Assembly (NCBI GenBank): GCA_016858145.1
Contig: JAEHOE010000148.1
Location: 1 to 64,000 of the forward strand
Length of the DNA: 64,000 bases
Direction of reading: 5' to 3'
From: Edaphochlamys debaryana
Taxonomy: Eukaryota; Chlorophyta; Chlorophyceae; Chlamydomonadales
Positions 34,226 through 44,800 of this stretch are shown here, piece after piece. The position numbers were made by a program, and so were the translations under genes. Within the stretch, counting starts at the first letter, position 1. Every line of letters starts with the position of its first letter. Under the pieces are notes generated by a model. The model was not told where the DNA came from. It made no database searches and saw nothing but the letters and a program-made list of their open reading frames with translations.

Positions 34226-36685
34226 ATGCTTCTACAGTCTCGGGCCCTCGCTGGCCGGCGAGCGTCGCCAGCAGTCGCACCAACATGCACATATAACCGA
34301 CAAGCGCTCGCCCGACCAGCGCGCTATCGCGGTGCGCGCGACACCGAGCTGCGATGCCGCGCGGCCGTGGATTCCGGTCTGAACGAGGTGTCAATTGCGG
34401 ACCTGGAGGCTGAGCTGAAGGACGCGCTCGGTCGGGAGGACTACAAGGCGGCAGCCAGGCTGCGCGACACAATCCAGTGGGTCGGCCTGGCCACGCCGGG
34501 GGTCTGCACCCCCTAGCCCCCGCTCCTGCCCCGCCGCCTCCGCCTCCCGTGCCCGCCCTAGCTCCTCCCACCGATTGGTTTTGACCAAGGCGGCATACGT
34601 GCTGCGCGTGAGAGTGTCGTGTTTTCCTCGCAGGCAGAAGTCGTCTGTGGCCAAGCTGGCGGTGGAGGACGCCAACCGGCGCTTCTACGACGCCTTCATG
34701 TCGGGGCGGCTCGAGGTGGGGTCGGGGTGGGGCGTGGGGGGGCGGACTGCTAGGAGATGGAGGAGCAAGCACTGAGAGAGTGGAAAGGGGGGAAATCGGA
34801 AGGATGGCTTGAGGTGTTGAGAAAGTGCTAGTGGGGAGGTGAGGACGGAGTGAGAGACGGAGGAGCTTCAAGTCGGGGCGGCTCGAGGCAGGGAGGCGGG
34901 CGCTGGGAGATACAGGAGGGGGTGGAGGGTGGCTCGAGGTGGGGAGGACCTGCTGGGTAGAGGGGAGAAAGAGGTAGAAAACTGAGGGCCTGTTTGTCGG
35001 GGCGGCACGGGGTGCGCTTTCAGGGACCCCTGGTCCTGGCCTCGAAGTGTTCGGCTGTCAGCGCGGAGCTTGGAGGCTGGGGAGGAACGAGGGAGAGAGG
35101 GAGGGGCTCGCATTCTGGTCGGCACGGGGTGCGCAACGCCGGGAAGGAGGGGGAGGCAGGGAGGCGGAGCGAAGCTGCTTATAGCAGAGCGGCAGGGGCA
35201 GATGTGGTTTGGGGAAGAGGGCTAGAGGTGGTGTCCTCTGCAAGGGCAGCTCGGAGTCGGCTGCTCGAGGTCATGGTCCCCCATCCCTCGGCCTCCCTCC
35301 CTGTCGCACCCCCTCCCCTCCTGCCCCCCCCCCCCCTGACAGGAGATGGACAAGGTGGTGGGGCTGGGGGACCACGTGCAGTGCATCCACCCGGGGGCGG
35401 GCTGCATCGCGGGCAGGGAGCAGGTGCGGCGGCGGGGTGGGGGTGGGGGTGGGAGGGGGAGGGGGCCGCTTGCGCTGGCAGGCTCGGCCGTAGCAGGATC
35501 TGCTTACGGTAGCCAGAGCTGCCACACTTCTTGGCCTCCTCCCTAAACCCAAACTCCTTCACCCCCTCAAACCTTCCATGTTCCCCCGCTGTCGCCTGCA
35601 CAACGCTGCACGGCCCCGGCGAGAATAGATCAGACCCTCCATGCTCCATTCTCTTTCCCAGCCCCCTCCACCCCTCCCAACCTCCCCAACCTCCACCCCT
35701 CCCGTCACCCCCCAACCCCCAATCTCCCCCCCAAAGGTCATGGACAGCTGGCGAACCATCCTCCGCGGCGTGCGCCCGGGCGCCTTCCGCGTGGCGCTGG
35801 AGGACGTGCGCGTGTTCGCTCGGGAGGACATGGGCTTCGTCACGTGCGTGGAGGTCATCGATGCGGACGACTCCATGGGCCGGTGGGGAAGGGGTTGGTT
35901 GTTGGGGGGGGGGGGCCGGAGGGGGGGGGGGGGGGCTGTTAGGGGGAGGGGACGGGACGGGAGAGGCTGCCAAGGGAGGGGAGGTGTCGGGGGTTTGTGG
36001 CCTTGAGGCGACGGGATGGAGGGCGGGCTGCGAGGGCAGGGGGCGTGCGGGGAGGGGCTGGCGGCACATGGCTGCGCGGATGTGAGTGCCGGTAGCAGGG
36101 CGCTGGGGCGTGGGCTGCTGGTCCCTAACCGCAGTAGCTAGTGCACAGCTGGGGCGCGCCCGGCGGAGCAGCGGCGCATGGGAGCAATCAATGGGAGCAC
36201 TCGCAGAAAGGAAACGTTGCACGCGTTTTGCATATGCCTCCTCGCGGCATTCATGCACCGTCCTTAAGCCCCTCAGACCGTCCTTAAGCCCGTTCATCCA
36301 CTGACATGCGAGCCAGCATACGACACGCCCTAGGGCCGCACAATGGGCCTTACCCATCCAGCCAGGAAACAGAGGGTTTGTCAGAACCCCCGTCCATGCG
36401 CCCGTATGACGAGTCCGACCCGTCCGCTAGCATACGGCACCGCTCCTTCAGCAGTCCCAAGCTCCACAGGAGCTCTGACGCGCGCCCGCGTGAACCACCA
36501 CCTCAGCCTCCTTTCAACCGCCCACCCCGGTGCCGCCCGCCCCTTCACCTCCTCCGCCGTTCCCCCTCTTCCCCCACCCCCACCCCCTGCTCCGCAGCAT
36601 CTCCGCCACCAACGTGTTCGAGCGCCAGAACGGCGTGTGGCGCATCGTGCAGCACCACGGCTCGCCCTCGCCGCGCTTCCGATAG
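34226..36685 (+). CDS. UVR-domain plus SnoaL-like (NTF2 fold) protein, probably plastid-targeted
   Basis: Five exons join in phase: 34226-34476, 34634-34715, 35343-35423, 35737-35882, 36598-36685, giving about 215 residues. Residues 1-50 are Arg/Ala-rich with few acidic residues, like a plastid transit peptide. A UVR motif follows (SIADLEAELKDALGREDYKA, then AARLRDTIQ), a short helical hairpin used for protein interaction. The rest is a SnoaL-like/DUF4440 domain: NRRFYDAFMSGRLEEMDKVV, GDHVQCIHPGAG, SWRTILRG, VALEDVRVFARED and NVFERQNGVWRIVQHHGSP. Plants have chloroplast proteins of this architecture; the substrate or partner is unknown. The start ATG heads a plausible transit peptide. The second intron contains a degraded copy of the preceding exon end. 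The gene converges with the RAB5IF-family gene, with 250 bp between stops. Confidence 0.88.
34694..34887 (+). repeat. Duplicated exon end in an intron of the UVR/SnoaL-like gene
   Basis: The exon end cttcatgtcggggcggctcg plus ag (34694-34715) recurs at 34866-34887 with one substitution; the donor GT has become GC (gag|gcaggg). Further degraded fragments (gtggctcgaggtgggga near 34930; tcggggcggcacggggtgcg near 34996) follow in the same intron. Confidence 0.85.
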
Positions 36686-36935
36686 GCGCGGCGCGGGGCA
36701 GGCCACAAGCCGGGGGCCGAGCCCGTGGGCGCCAGCCCCCCCCACCCTTAGCCCCGAGGCCCGCCCGTATCCTCAAGGCGGCGGGCGGCGGCACGCCCTC
36801 CCACTGCGGGCGGGAGCGTCCGCACAGTGGCCGCCTCCAGCACGCCCCGCGCGCTTTGCCGACGGCCGGGTCACGTGCGTACGGCGCTAGAGCACGGGCT
36901 CCAGCGCACCGCGCGGTTGCGTACGGCGCACGGCG

Positions 36936-38540
36936 CTAGAGCACGGGCATGGGCACGTGGGCGAGGTTGTAGACGAGCACCCAGGCCAGCTGGGGGGGCG
37001 GAGGGGGGCGTGGCAGAGGGGTCGTCAGGGTGTGGCGTGTCAGCGGTATGTGGCAGCGGTGGAGGGCTGGGGTGGGCTGCACGCGCGCGCCATCGAAGTT
37101 GGAGACCGGGGTCAAAGGGTGGTGGGCAAAGTGTGTTGTAGCCGCCGCGGAACATTCATGGGTAGGTGTGGTTGCCGGCGCCGGCGGTTGCTTGTGGTGG
37201 CTTGGATCAAAGCATTCGGACGCAAAGTTGCAATGAGTTACGGCTCACACGCAGCACTGTGTAAGCAGCATTGACGTTGGTTGACGGAACGTGCCGCTGC
37301 CACCGGCCAGAGTCGCCAGCCACCTCCCAGCTGCATTGCGGCTCTCCACGCGAGAACCGGCCCAAGCTATGCAGCAAGCGCACGGTCCATTCTGTGATGG
37401 CCGCTGTTCCTCGCCGCAGCCTGCTGCAAGCCCACAGCAGCCCGGGGTCCCATGCCGCGAACGCATGCACCCCAAAACTCACCATGAACACAGCGAAGAA
37501 GGAGTGGAAGCCCTCCACGAGCGATTCCCCCACGCCGCCGTACATCTCCTCATTCACTCTGCGAAGTAGCGCGGGCGAGCCATGGAAGTCAGCGGCCAGT
37601 ACACCGCACTCACTGCGCCCCTCATCCGCCTGAGCCGAGGACATGGCATGTAACCGATAGCAGCTTGGCGCTCCGTTGCACCCACCACCCACCCACCTGA
37701 AGCCCCAGCCCCAGCCCCAGCCCCTAGCCCCAGCCCACCTCAAGACCAGGCGGTAGAAGATGACAATGCACACCGCCTGCACCAGCGCAAAGCTGAGGGG
37801 GGCAAGGGAGGCAGATGCAAAGGGGGGAGCCGTGAAGGCAGGGCAGCGCAGGGCAGGGCAGGGCATGCACAGCCTCATCTCAGCGCGGGTCAGCCTTCCC
37901 GAATCCCCTTCCTCCGACGTTGTGCCTCAGCATCTACGCGCCCCTGGCCGTCGCCCTACCCCAACTAAACGCCCCAACTCCACTTGGGCCCTTGGGCCTG
38001 GGCTGACCCCACAGCAACCCCCTCCGCACGGACCCTCTCCTCACGCCCAGGGCCTGAGACGGTCACCTGGGTCCCCGTGCTGGTCCCGATCACGCGCCCG
38101 TACAGCAACATGACTCACGCAGCGAAGCCCTCGAAGCCCTTGAGCGGCAGCAGTCCCCAGGCGAGGCCGATCAGGGCAGCCGTGAGCTGCTTCTGCCAGT
38201 GTACGCACGTGGTGAGCTCCTCCTGAAGGCGCGGAGCAGGCAGGGGCGGAGTTTGGCTTGCACGCGCGGGCAGGGCTGATCGGCCTCAGGCACCGCAGAG
38301 TGGGGGCCTCGGGCCTGCAGCGGCGCCGAGCCCTCTTGGGGGGTGTCCCGCCCCGTTGTGCCCCTTCAGCCTGGGCAGGCCGCGAGGTACTACCCCCCCC
38401 CCTTCTTCCCCCGCAAATGCTCCCACCCGCCCCGGTCCCCGCACCTTGGTCCACACCGCGTCTGGGCCCTGCGAGACTCGCTCCAGGAACAGGGCGAGCC
38501 CCTCCTTCTTGGACTCCTTTTCCTTCTTTTGCGAGGCCAT
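36936..38540 (-). CDS. RAB5IF/Rab5ip-family small ER membrane protein (OPTI-like)
   Basis: Five exons (38540-38445, 38222-38119, 37792-37739, 37558-37483, 36989-36936) join in phase and give 127 residues, the usual size. A lysine-rich N-terminus (MASQKKEKESKKEGLALFLE) precedes three membrane segments: AALIGLAWGLLPLKGFEGFAA, FALVQAVCIVIFYRLVL and FFAVFMLAWVLVYNLAHV. The conserved loop NEEMYGGVGESLVEGFHSF is characteristic of the family. In animals RAB5IF (OPTI) pairs with TMCO1 in an ER membrane protein insertion complex and shares the EMC6-like fold; the role in algae is inferred from that. The ATG at 38540 gives the expected cytosolic N-terminus. There is no sign of damage. Confidence 0.88.
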
Positions 38541-39547
38541 CGTGTTTCTAGCGCCGGCCGCCCGGCCGCTGGCCTGACTTGTTCTTAGTTCTAATACTTA
38601 GCTGCGAGTAACGGGCTATGAGCTGGCGGGAGTCGTCGCAGCTGCTTTGCAGGTGGGCGCGATCAGGTTGTGCGAGGCTCGTGTCTCGCGTGCTTGTCAC
38701 GAGGTATTGCGAGGTAATTGAGTGAAGAGTATGTACCTGTAGAAGAGCTAGCTTGAGGCGACGCGGGGTGTGGTGCGCAGGCCGCCAATGAAGTCCGACT
38801 CGTCGTGCGTGCACTTCTGGCTTTGTCTGGCACAGCCGAGTCAAGCTTTGCAAAGATCAGCGTGATCAACAACACGACACGTCATCGGCTTTGGCAATAG
38901 TGAGCCAGTATCATCCCCCGCGTGCCCCTTACTACCGCCCCGGTTCGCCCTGTTCCCTCCGGGGACATCGGCTGACTCGTGTCTACCCTCCCTCTAGTCG
39001 GAAGTCCGCTACAGCCCGACAGAGGCAGCCTGTGCCGCTTCATAGCCATGTCAAGTCCTTGTACTTGCTACCATGTACTCAGGAGACTGTGAACCTTTCG
39101 CGTTACACTGAACAGGAACCGTCCTGTGACCCCCAACCGAGCCCCCACAACCCTGGAGTACCCGCCCCAATGCATCCCCGAATCGTCCTTGCCTTCCGCC
39201 CCCACATGCCAGTGTTCCCGTATCTTCTCCAGGCCGGTTTGCCAAAGCGCCTCATCGGCACGCTCAGCTCCGCACCAAGAGCACCTGTACACAGCCGCGT
39301 CGCGCCCATCGGTGCGCCCCCCATGTCTGCACCAGCCAACTCACTCCTCCGCCGCCACGAAACCGCCGACCCGCCCTCAGCCGCTCCGCTACAGCCTTCT
39401 CAAGCTCTCATGGGTGCCGGCCAACACACCACGGCCACCTCACAGGGTGACCGCCTCGATGACGGTGGGGGCTCGCTAGCACCGCCGACCTGGCGCGCGA
39501 TACCAAGCGCCCCTCCACACGTCCTTCAACCGCATAGCCGCCGCCGC
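38541..39547. other. Spacer with no recognisable gene
   Basis: This holds the promoter side of the RAB5IF-family gene and the 3' side of the nucleotidase gene. Composition is less extreme than in flanking introns. A plus-strand open frame of 279 codons (38891-39730) crosses it, but its end is antisense to the last nucleotidase exon, and it has no domain-like pattern. Confidence 0.4.
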
Positions 39548-41565
39548 TTAGGCGGTCTTGCTCACGGAGCCCGCCCGCCGCTTGCCGAAGACCACAAAGT
39601 AGGGGTTGAGCACGTCCTCCTTGTTGTACTTGACCGGCTGCTCCTTCATCAGCTCCTCCTGCGGTGGTCGGCGGTCCGCGGTTGGGGGTTGCAGAGGTTA
39701 GCTGCTGTGCTGCAGCCTACGCCTCGTTAGGGCAGCACTTCGCTGAACGCAGGCCCCGCTACGCAAGCCCTCATCCCTGCACCTTCCATTCCACCTGGCT
39801 CTCCCAACTGCGCTGTGCCGCCCCACTCAACCTCTCCCGTCTTAGGACCCGCCGCCCACCTTCCAGTCCTGCTGCGGGTTGCCCTTGTTGTCCTGCTTGC
39901 CCGCCTGCAGCACAATGCCGCCCGCCTCCCGCACGATGATATCCGCGGCGGCAATGTCCCACTCGCAAGTGGGCGCCAGCCTGCGGGGGCACAGGGGGAG
40001 GTAGGAACAGCGCGTTTGGGGGCGGTGGTTGAGCAGGCGGGCGTTGTGTGGCGTGGCTGCAAACGTCAAATGGACGAGGCCGGAGGCGTAGCCGCGCTGC
40101 GCTGTGCTGTCCGGTAATGTGGTTGTGTGACTGGCAAAGTGTGCAGGCGGGCCCCTTGATGCCCAGCACAAGAGCCCTGCGTGGCCCGTACATGCCCACC
40201 GCATGCAATCGCACCCGCTCCTGTCTTGGCTTGCTTCGCGCTGCACCCAAGCGCCAAGCCCTTGGCCGCTGCCTGCCTGGATGCTCTCCATTTCTGCCCC
40301 CGGAAGGTGCTTGCTTCCAGGCCCATCGCACCCGCCCGCTACCGGGCAGGGGCACCAGCTCACCGGGGGTAGATGTGCGCGGCGCCCTCCGCCACCATGA
40401 GCAGCTTCAGCGAGCTGCCCACCTGCACGAACTCGGGGTTCTGGAACAGCTGGATGAACTCCTGTGGCAGGGGCACAACGGGGCCGGGGAGGGCAGGGAA
40501 AAGCTGTTGCGCTGGTGCTTCACAGCTGCTGGCAGTGCAACTCCCAGCCGTCAGCACTTGACCAGCACCGCAGGGTTAAACAGACGTGCAACATGGGCAG
40601 CTTCACCGTGCCCCTGCACTTGTGAAGGGTGCGTAGGGCCCCAACCTTGCGCACCCCGCCTGCCCACGCTACGCCCTCAGCGCGCCGGGCAGTGGCGGCC
40701 TTACCTCGGTTTCCTTGTTGAGGTGGCTCGCCGAGGCGCAGATTTTGAGCCCAGCGTCCTCGAAGCCGAACTCCGCGCACTGTATCCGGTTCTGGCCCTC
40801 GCCCGTGCGCAGCCAGGCGCCTTTCCCCTTGACCGCCCAGTAGGTCTTGCCCTGGCAGGGCACGTCCACCACGCCCAACACAGGCGTGTCGTTCGACATG
40901 AGGGCGATGTTCACCGTGAATTGCCCGTTGCGCTTCAGGAACTCCTTGGTGCCGTCGAGGGGGTCCACCAGCCAGTAGTACTGGTACTTCTGCGGGGGAC
41001 ATACGGGGGGCATGGGTGTGGTTCAAGAGGGTTGAGCTGTTGCAGCGTGTCCGCCAGTAACCCCCTGCAGTCGCGCCGTCCTCGCATAGCGTAAGGTATA
41101 AGCACCTGGCGCACGGCGTGGGGAGTCATCTTGTTCTCCTCCGAGACGATCGGAATGTGCGGGCTGATGTTCTGAAGCGCGTTGCAGATGATCGTGTTGG
41201 CGTCGCGGTCTGCCCGCGTGAGAGGTGATGCATCGCTCTTCATCTGCACCTCCCATGTGGACGCCTGGGGGAGCAAGGCCGCGACGGTGGTGGAGCCAAA
41301 CAGGTGGGAAACGCGGTCTGGACGCTCACCTCAAGGCGCGCGCAAGCAAACCCCACCTCGCTGTTGTAGATCTGCAGAATGGCCCTGCCGGCAGCCTGGG
41401 CCGTCGCGATCACCTCCTCGACGGGCAGCTCTGCCTTAATCTGCGCATGCCAAGCCCGCGAGCGTCAGTCTCCCGTTGACCGCTGTTGCTAACGACTGCT
41501 ATGCCGACCTGGATTTGCATCGTGTAGTCAGGGACCTCATCGGCCCTGCTGAGTCCCGAGCCCAT
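39548..41565 (-). CDS. 3'(2'),5'-bisphosphate nucleotidase, CysQ type
   Basis: Mg2+-dependent, Li+-sensitive phosphatase of the inositol monophosphatase superfamily that would convert PAP to AMP, relieving PAP inhibition in sulfate assimilation. Exons: 41565-41509, 41440-41357 (or to 41330), 41264-41106, 40989-40705, 40461-40364, 39980-39860, 39658-39548; about 304-313 residues. Metal-site motifs are [16 protein letters not shown] (DPxDGT) and [17 protein letters not shown] (WD). [15 protein letters not shown] and [20 protein letters not shown] match CysQ closely, closer than plant SAL1. Two donors are possible for exon 2: GTGGGG at 41357 or GTGAGC at 41330, the latter adding nine residues. 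The start at 41565 ([19 protein letters not shown]) is the first in-frame ATG seen and lacks an obvious transit peptide. The C-terminus is [12 protein letters not shown]. Confidence 0.9.
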
Positions 41566-41881
41566 TCTTGCAAGCTGCCTTCGGAAGTGCGCAACTCGGC
41601 GAAGGGAGTGGAGCAACAGTGGCGAGAACTACAGTAAGGGCCGTAACTGCGGTGGAAAGGCACACTTCCTGTGCTGGCACCCACCATGACCCCGCTACTG
41701 CCGAACCGTACTCCACTCCAAGGCCGGGCACGTGCCTTGCAAGTCAGCCCCAACGCACATACACGCTCACTTCTCCATCCGCTCACGCTCCCCCTCCTAA
41801 CTGGGTCCCGCCCCAGTGTGACACCTGCAGTCCGCCCCAACACCAGCTCTCCAGCCAATTCCCCCGTCAACCACGGCCCCG

Positions 41882-44800
41882 CTACCACGCCGCCTCGCTC
41901 CTCTCCCGCGGCTCCTCGCCCTCGTACACCGCCGCCCTCCCGCTCAGCCCCTCCACCGCCAGCGCCGCCTCCTTGGGTTCCCCGCCTGCAGGGTACACAC
42001 CAACGGAACAGGGCATGCGTCAGCGCCACATGCTCCCGTCACACAACTGCTGCCCGTGACTGACAGGGCACGCTACATCCCCCCTTCCTCCCCCACCACG
42101 CACGACGGTACCCACCCTGCGCACCCCGCCAGCCACCCCCCCGGCCCCCCGCAAGAGCCCTGACCCCTCCCCGCTTCCCCCGTGCCGGCCGGCCCACCTG
42201 TCGCGGGCATCTCGAGGCCCTTGTAGGACCGCTTGAGCTGCAGGAACTCGGCGGCGTTCCTCGCCACCAGCTCGTGACGCCCCTCGGCCCCGGGCACCCG
42301 CGAGGCCACGCTCAGTCCCAGGCCCCCCAGGGAGGCCAGCGCCAGTCCCGCAGCCTCCGCCTCCGAGGCGGGCTCGGGCCGCGCCAGGGAGCGCTCGTAC
42401 TCCTGTGTGTGGATAGAGGGGCGGGAGGGGAGGGGGCAGGCAAAGAGGCGGTGCGGGTGGGTTAAGATCGCATTGGCACGTGTTGCTACTGCTAGTGGCT
42501 AGCCAGGCTTGCCTCCCACCGCATCCTGCCCCAGCGCGGGCGCTAGACTAGACGAGTTGACCCAGCCCCCAAAAGCCCGCGCCCATCTCAACCCCCGTCC
42601 CCCGCACCCCCACCCCCTGCAGTCTGCGTAGTTCGCGACCACGCCCTACGCCCTACGCCCCCATGTCTTCTGCCCCCACCCCCTCCGCACCAGCACGGCC
42701 GGCAGGTCCATGCGGTAGGCCTCCGGGTCGATGTGGCGCCCCGTCAGCGCCAGCGCCGCCTCCCAGGGCGACACCAGCGGCGCCAGGTAGTCCCGGCAGT
42801 CCAGGATGAGGCCCTGGGGGTCGGCGACCAGCACCCACACATCCACCTGGGCGCCGAGGGGGGGCAAAGGGGGGCCGAGGAGGGAGGAGGGGGGGCGGAG
42901 GGGTGTTTGAAGCTGATAAGCGGGAGAGCATCGAGTCGTTAGTGGGATTGCCGGAGAAGGTACATACCGCCACAGTGTCCATGATAGGTGCGGGTGTCCG
43001 CGGAAGAGGCGTGCGCTGAGGCTGGAGCTGAAAGTGGCGTAGGCAGCGGCGGCTGAACGCTATCCCGAAGCACTATATAGTCGCAGGTAACAGACCGGCA
43101 GGTCGCTGGGGTGCTTTGGGCAGTGCAACGCGCCGCACGCCACCACCCGAAAGGCACATAACATTATCCCCCGAAACGAGACCCGCCTCGTCCCGGACTC
43201 ACCTGGGCATATCGAAGAAACCACCACGGAGGAGAGGGCACGGCGGAACGCGGGCGGGGAGGGGAAGGGCGAGAGAAGTGAGAACATGCGAAAGCGCGGA
43301 AGGTGGGAGGCGTGCAGTGGCGTGCGTGCGGTCGCGCAGTACGCAGGGAGAAGCGGAATAAGTGGGGTAGCTTAAGAATGGGGCGGAGGGGTGAGGGAGG
43401 AGGGTGAAGGAGGGAGCGGTGTCGCTCAGCGAGGGAGGGGGCGGAGGGGGGAGAAGGAGGTGTGTGAGGAGGAGGGGCCGCGCGGCTGTGGCGTGGGAGG
43501 CGTGGGGGCTGGGCAGCAGGCGGGCCACGGGCGCCACTGTCCCGACCGCACACTGGACGAGAAGCCGTGCCCGCATGCCGGCTCTTCATGCACCCCGCGA
43601 TGCTCACATGCCGTACACATGCCGTACAGTGCCGTACCTCTGGGAAGTTGCCCAGCTTGGCGGGGTTGGGCTTGCCCATGAGGAAGGTGTACGATTTCTT
43701 GCCCGCAGCCTCCACCAGGCGGCGCAGGCAGGAGATGACGTCAAGGAAGCCGCCCGTGCCCAGCGTGCCCACCTGGGGGGGGGGGGAGGCGATAATGGAG
43801 GCGGGAGGGGGCGGGGAGGGTCAGTGAGGGACAAGCAGGCTGGAGAGACTGGAGAGCCCGAAAGGTGTGGCGGCAGAGCACAGGGGTGAAGGGCAAACCT
43901 AGGTGGGGCGAGATGGCCGCTAGTAATGCCTTGGTCGTGGAGCTGGCAGCCAAGAGCGCCACCCCTCGCAGCGTGGCCCCACCCCGGCCGGCATGGTCCG
44001 CCCACGCACTATCCACGAGTTCGCTCACGTGGCCAACCCCCGCTGGCAGAGTAAGGCCCCCCACCCACCCACCAGTATGCCCACGAGGCTACCCCGTCAA
44101 GGCCACGCCCTCCCCCTCCACCAGGATGCCCACGAGGCCAAACCCTGCTGCTCGTTAAGGGCGGACAACCCCTGTCAACACCCACGCCCCACCCACCAGT
44201 ACGCCCACAACGCCAGCTCTTGCTGGCTTGTATCCTCAGGGTATGCCCCGCGCCCCACCCACCAGTATGCCCATTCCTACCCAAAGGTATATGTACTGCA
44301 CCCCCACCCCACCCACCAGGATGCCCACGAGGCTAACCTTCGACGCCCACCCATGCCCCATCCACGCCCCACCCACCAGTATGCCCACGATGTTGGCCGC
44401 CCGCGCCTTCTCCACCAGGAAGTTCCGCCGCTTGAGCAGCCGCCGCGTGTCGTCCGCCAGGCCCTCGCGCACGCGCCCCTCCGCCCCCTCGGCCGGGTCG
44501 TACGACAGCCACTCTGCCGTACTGTGTGTGAGCTGCAGCACCTGCTGCGCGCTGCTGCCCTCCGGCCCCACCCACACGTGCAGGCACGACCCGCGGGACG
44601 ACCCGGGCGGGAGGGACCAGGCCAGGCCCGCGAGGCACTGCCGGCCGCTGCCCTCGGCCGTGCCGGCACTGGCGCCGTCACCACGGCCGCCGGCGCAGGG
44701 TTCGCTGGCGGCGCCTCCGCTGGGCTCTGGGGCCGCGGCGGCAGAGCTTGCTGCGGGCAGGGCGCAACAGCTTGGCGCCCCGCACCCAGCCCCGGGCGCC

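Noticed and set aside
38891..39730. 279-codon plus-strand open frame
   Set aside because: Its end is antisense to the last exon of the CysQ-type gene. The sequence is proline-rich without motif or splice support.
42846..42982. Separate small gene starting MDTVA and splicing into VDVWVLVAD
   Set aside because: NFPE of the preceding DPH2 exon joins VDVWV exactly as in DPH2 of other eukaryotes and in phase, so this is an internal DPH2 intron, not a new gene.
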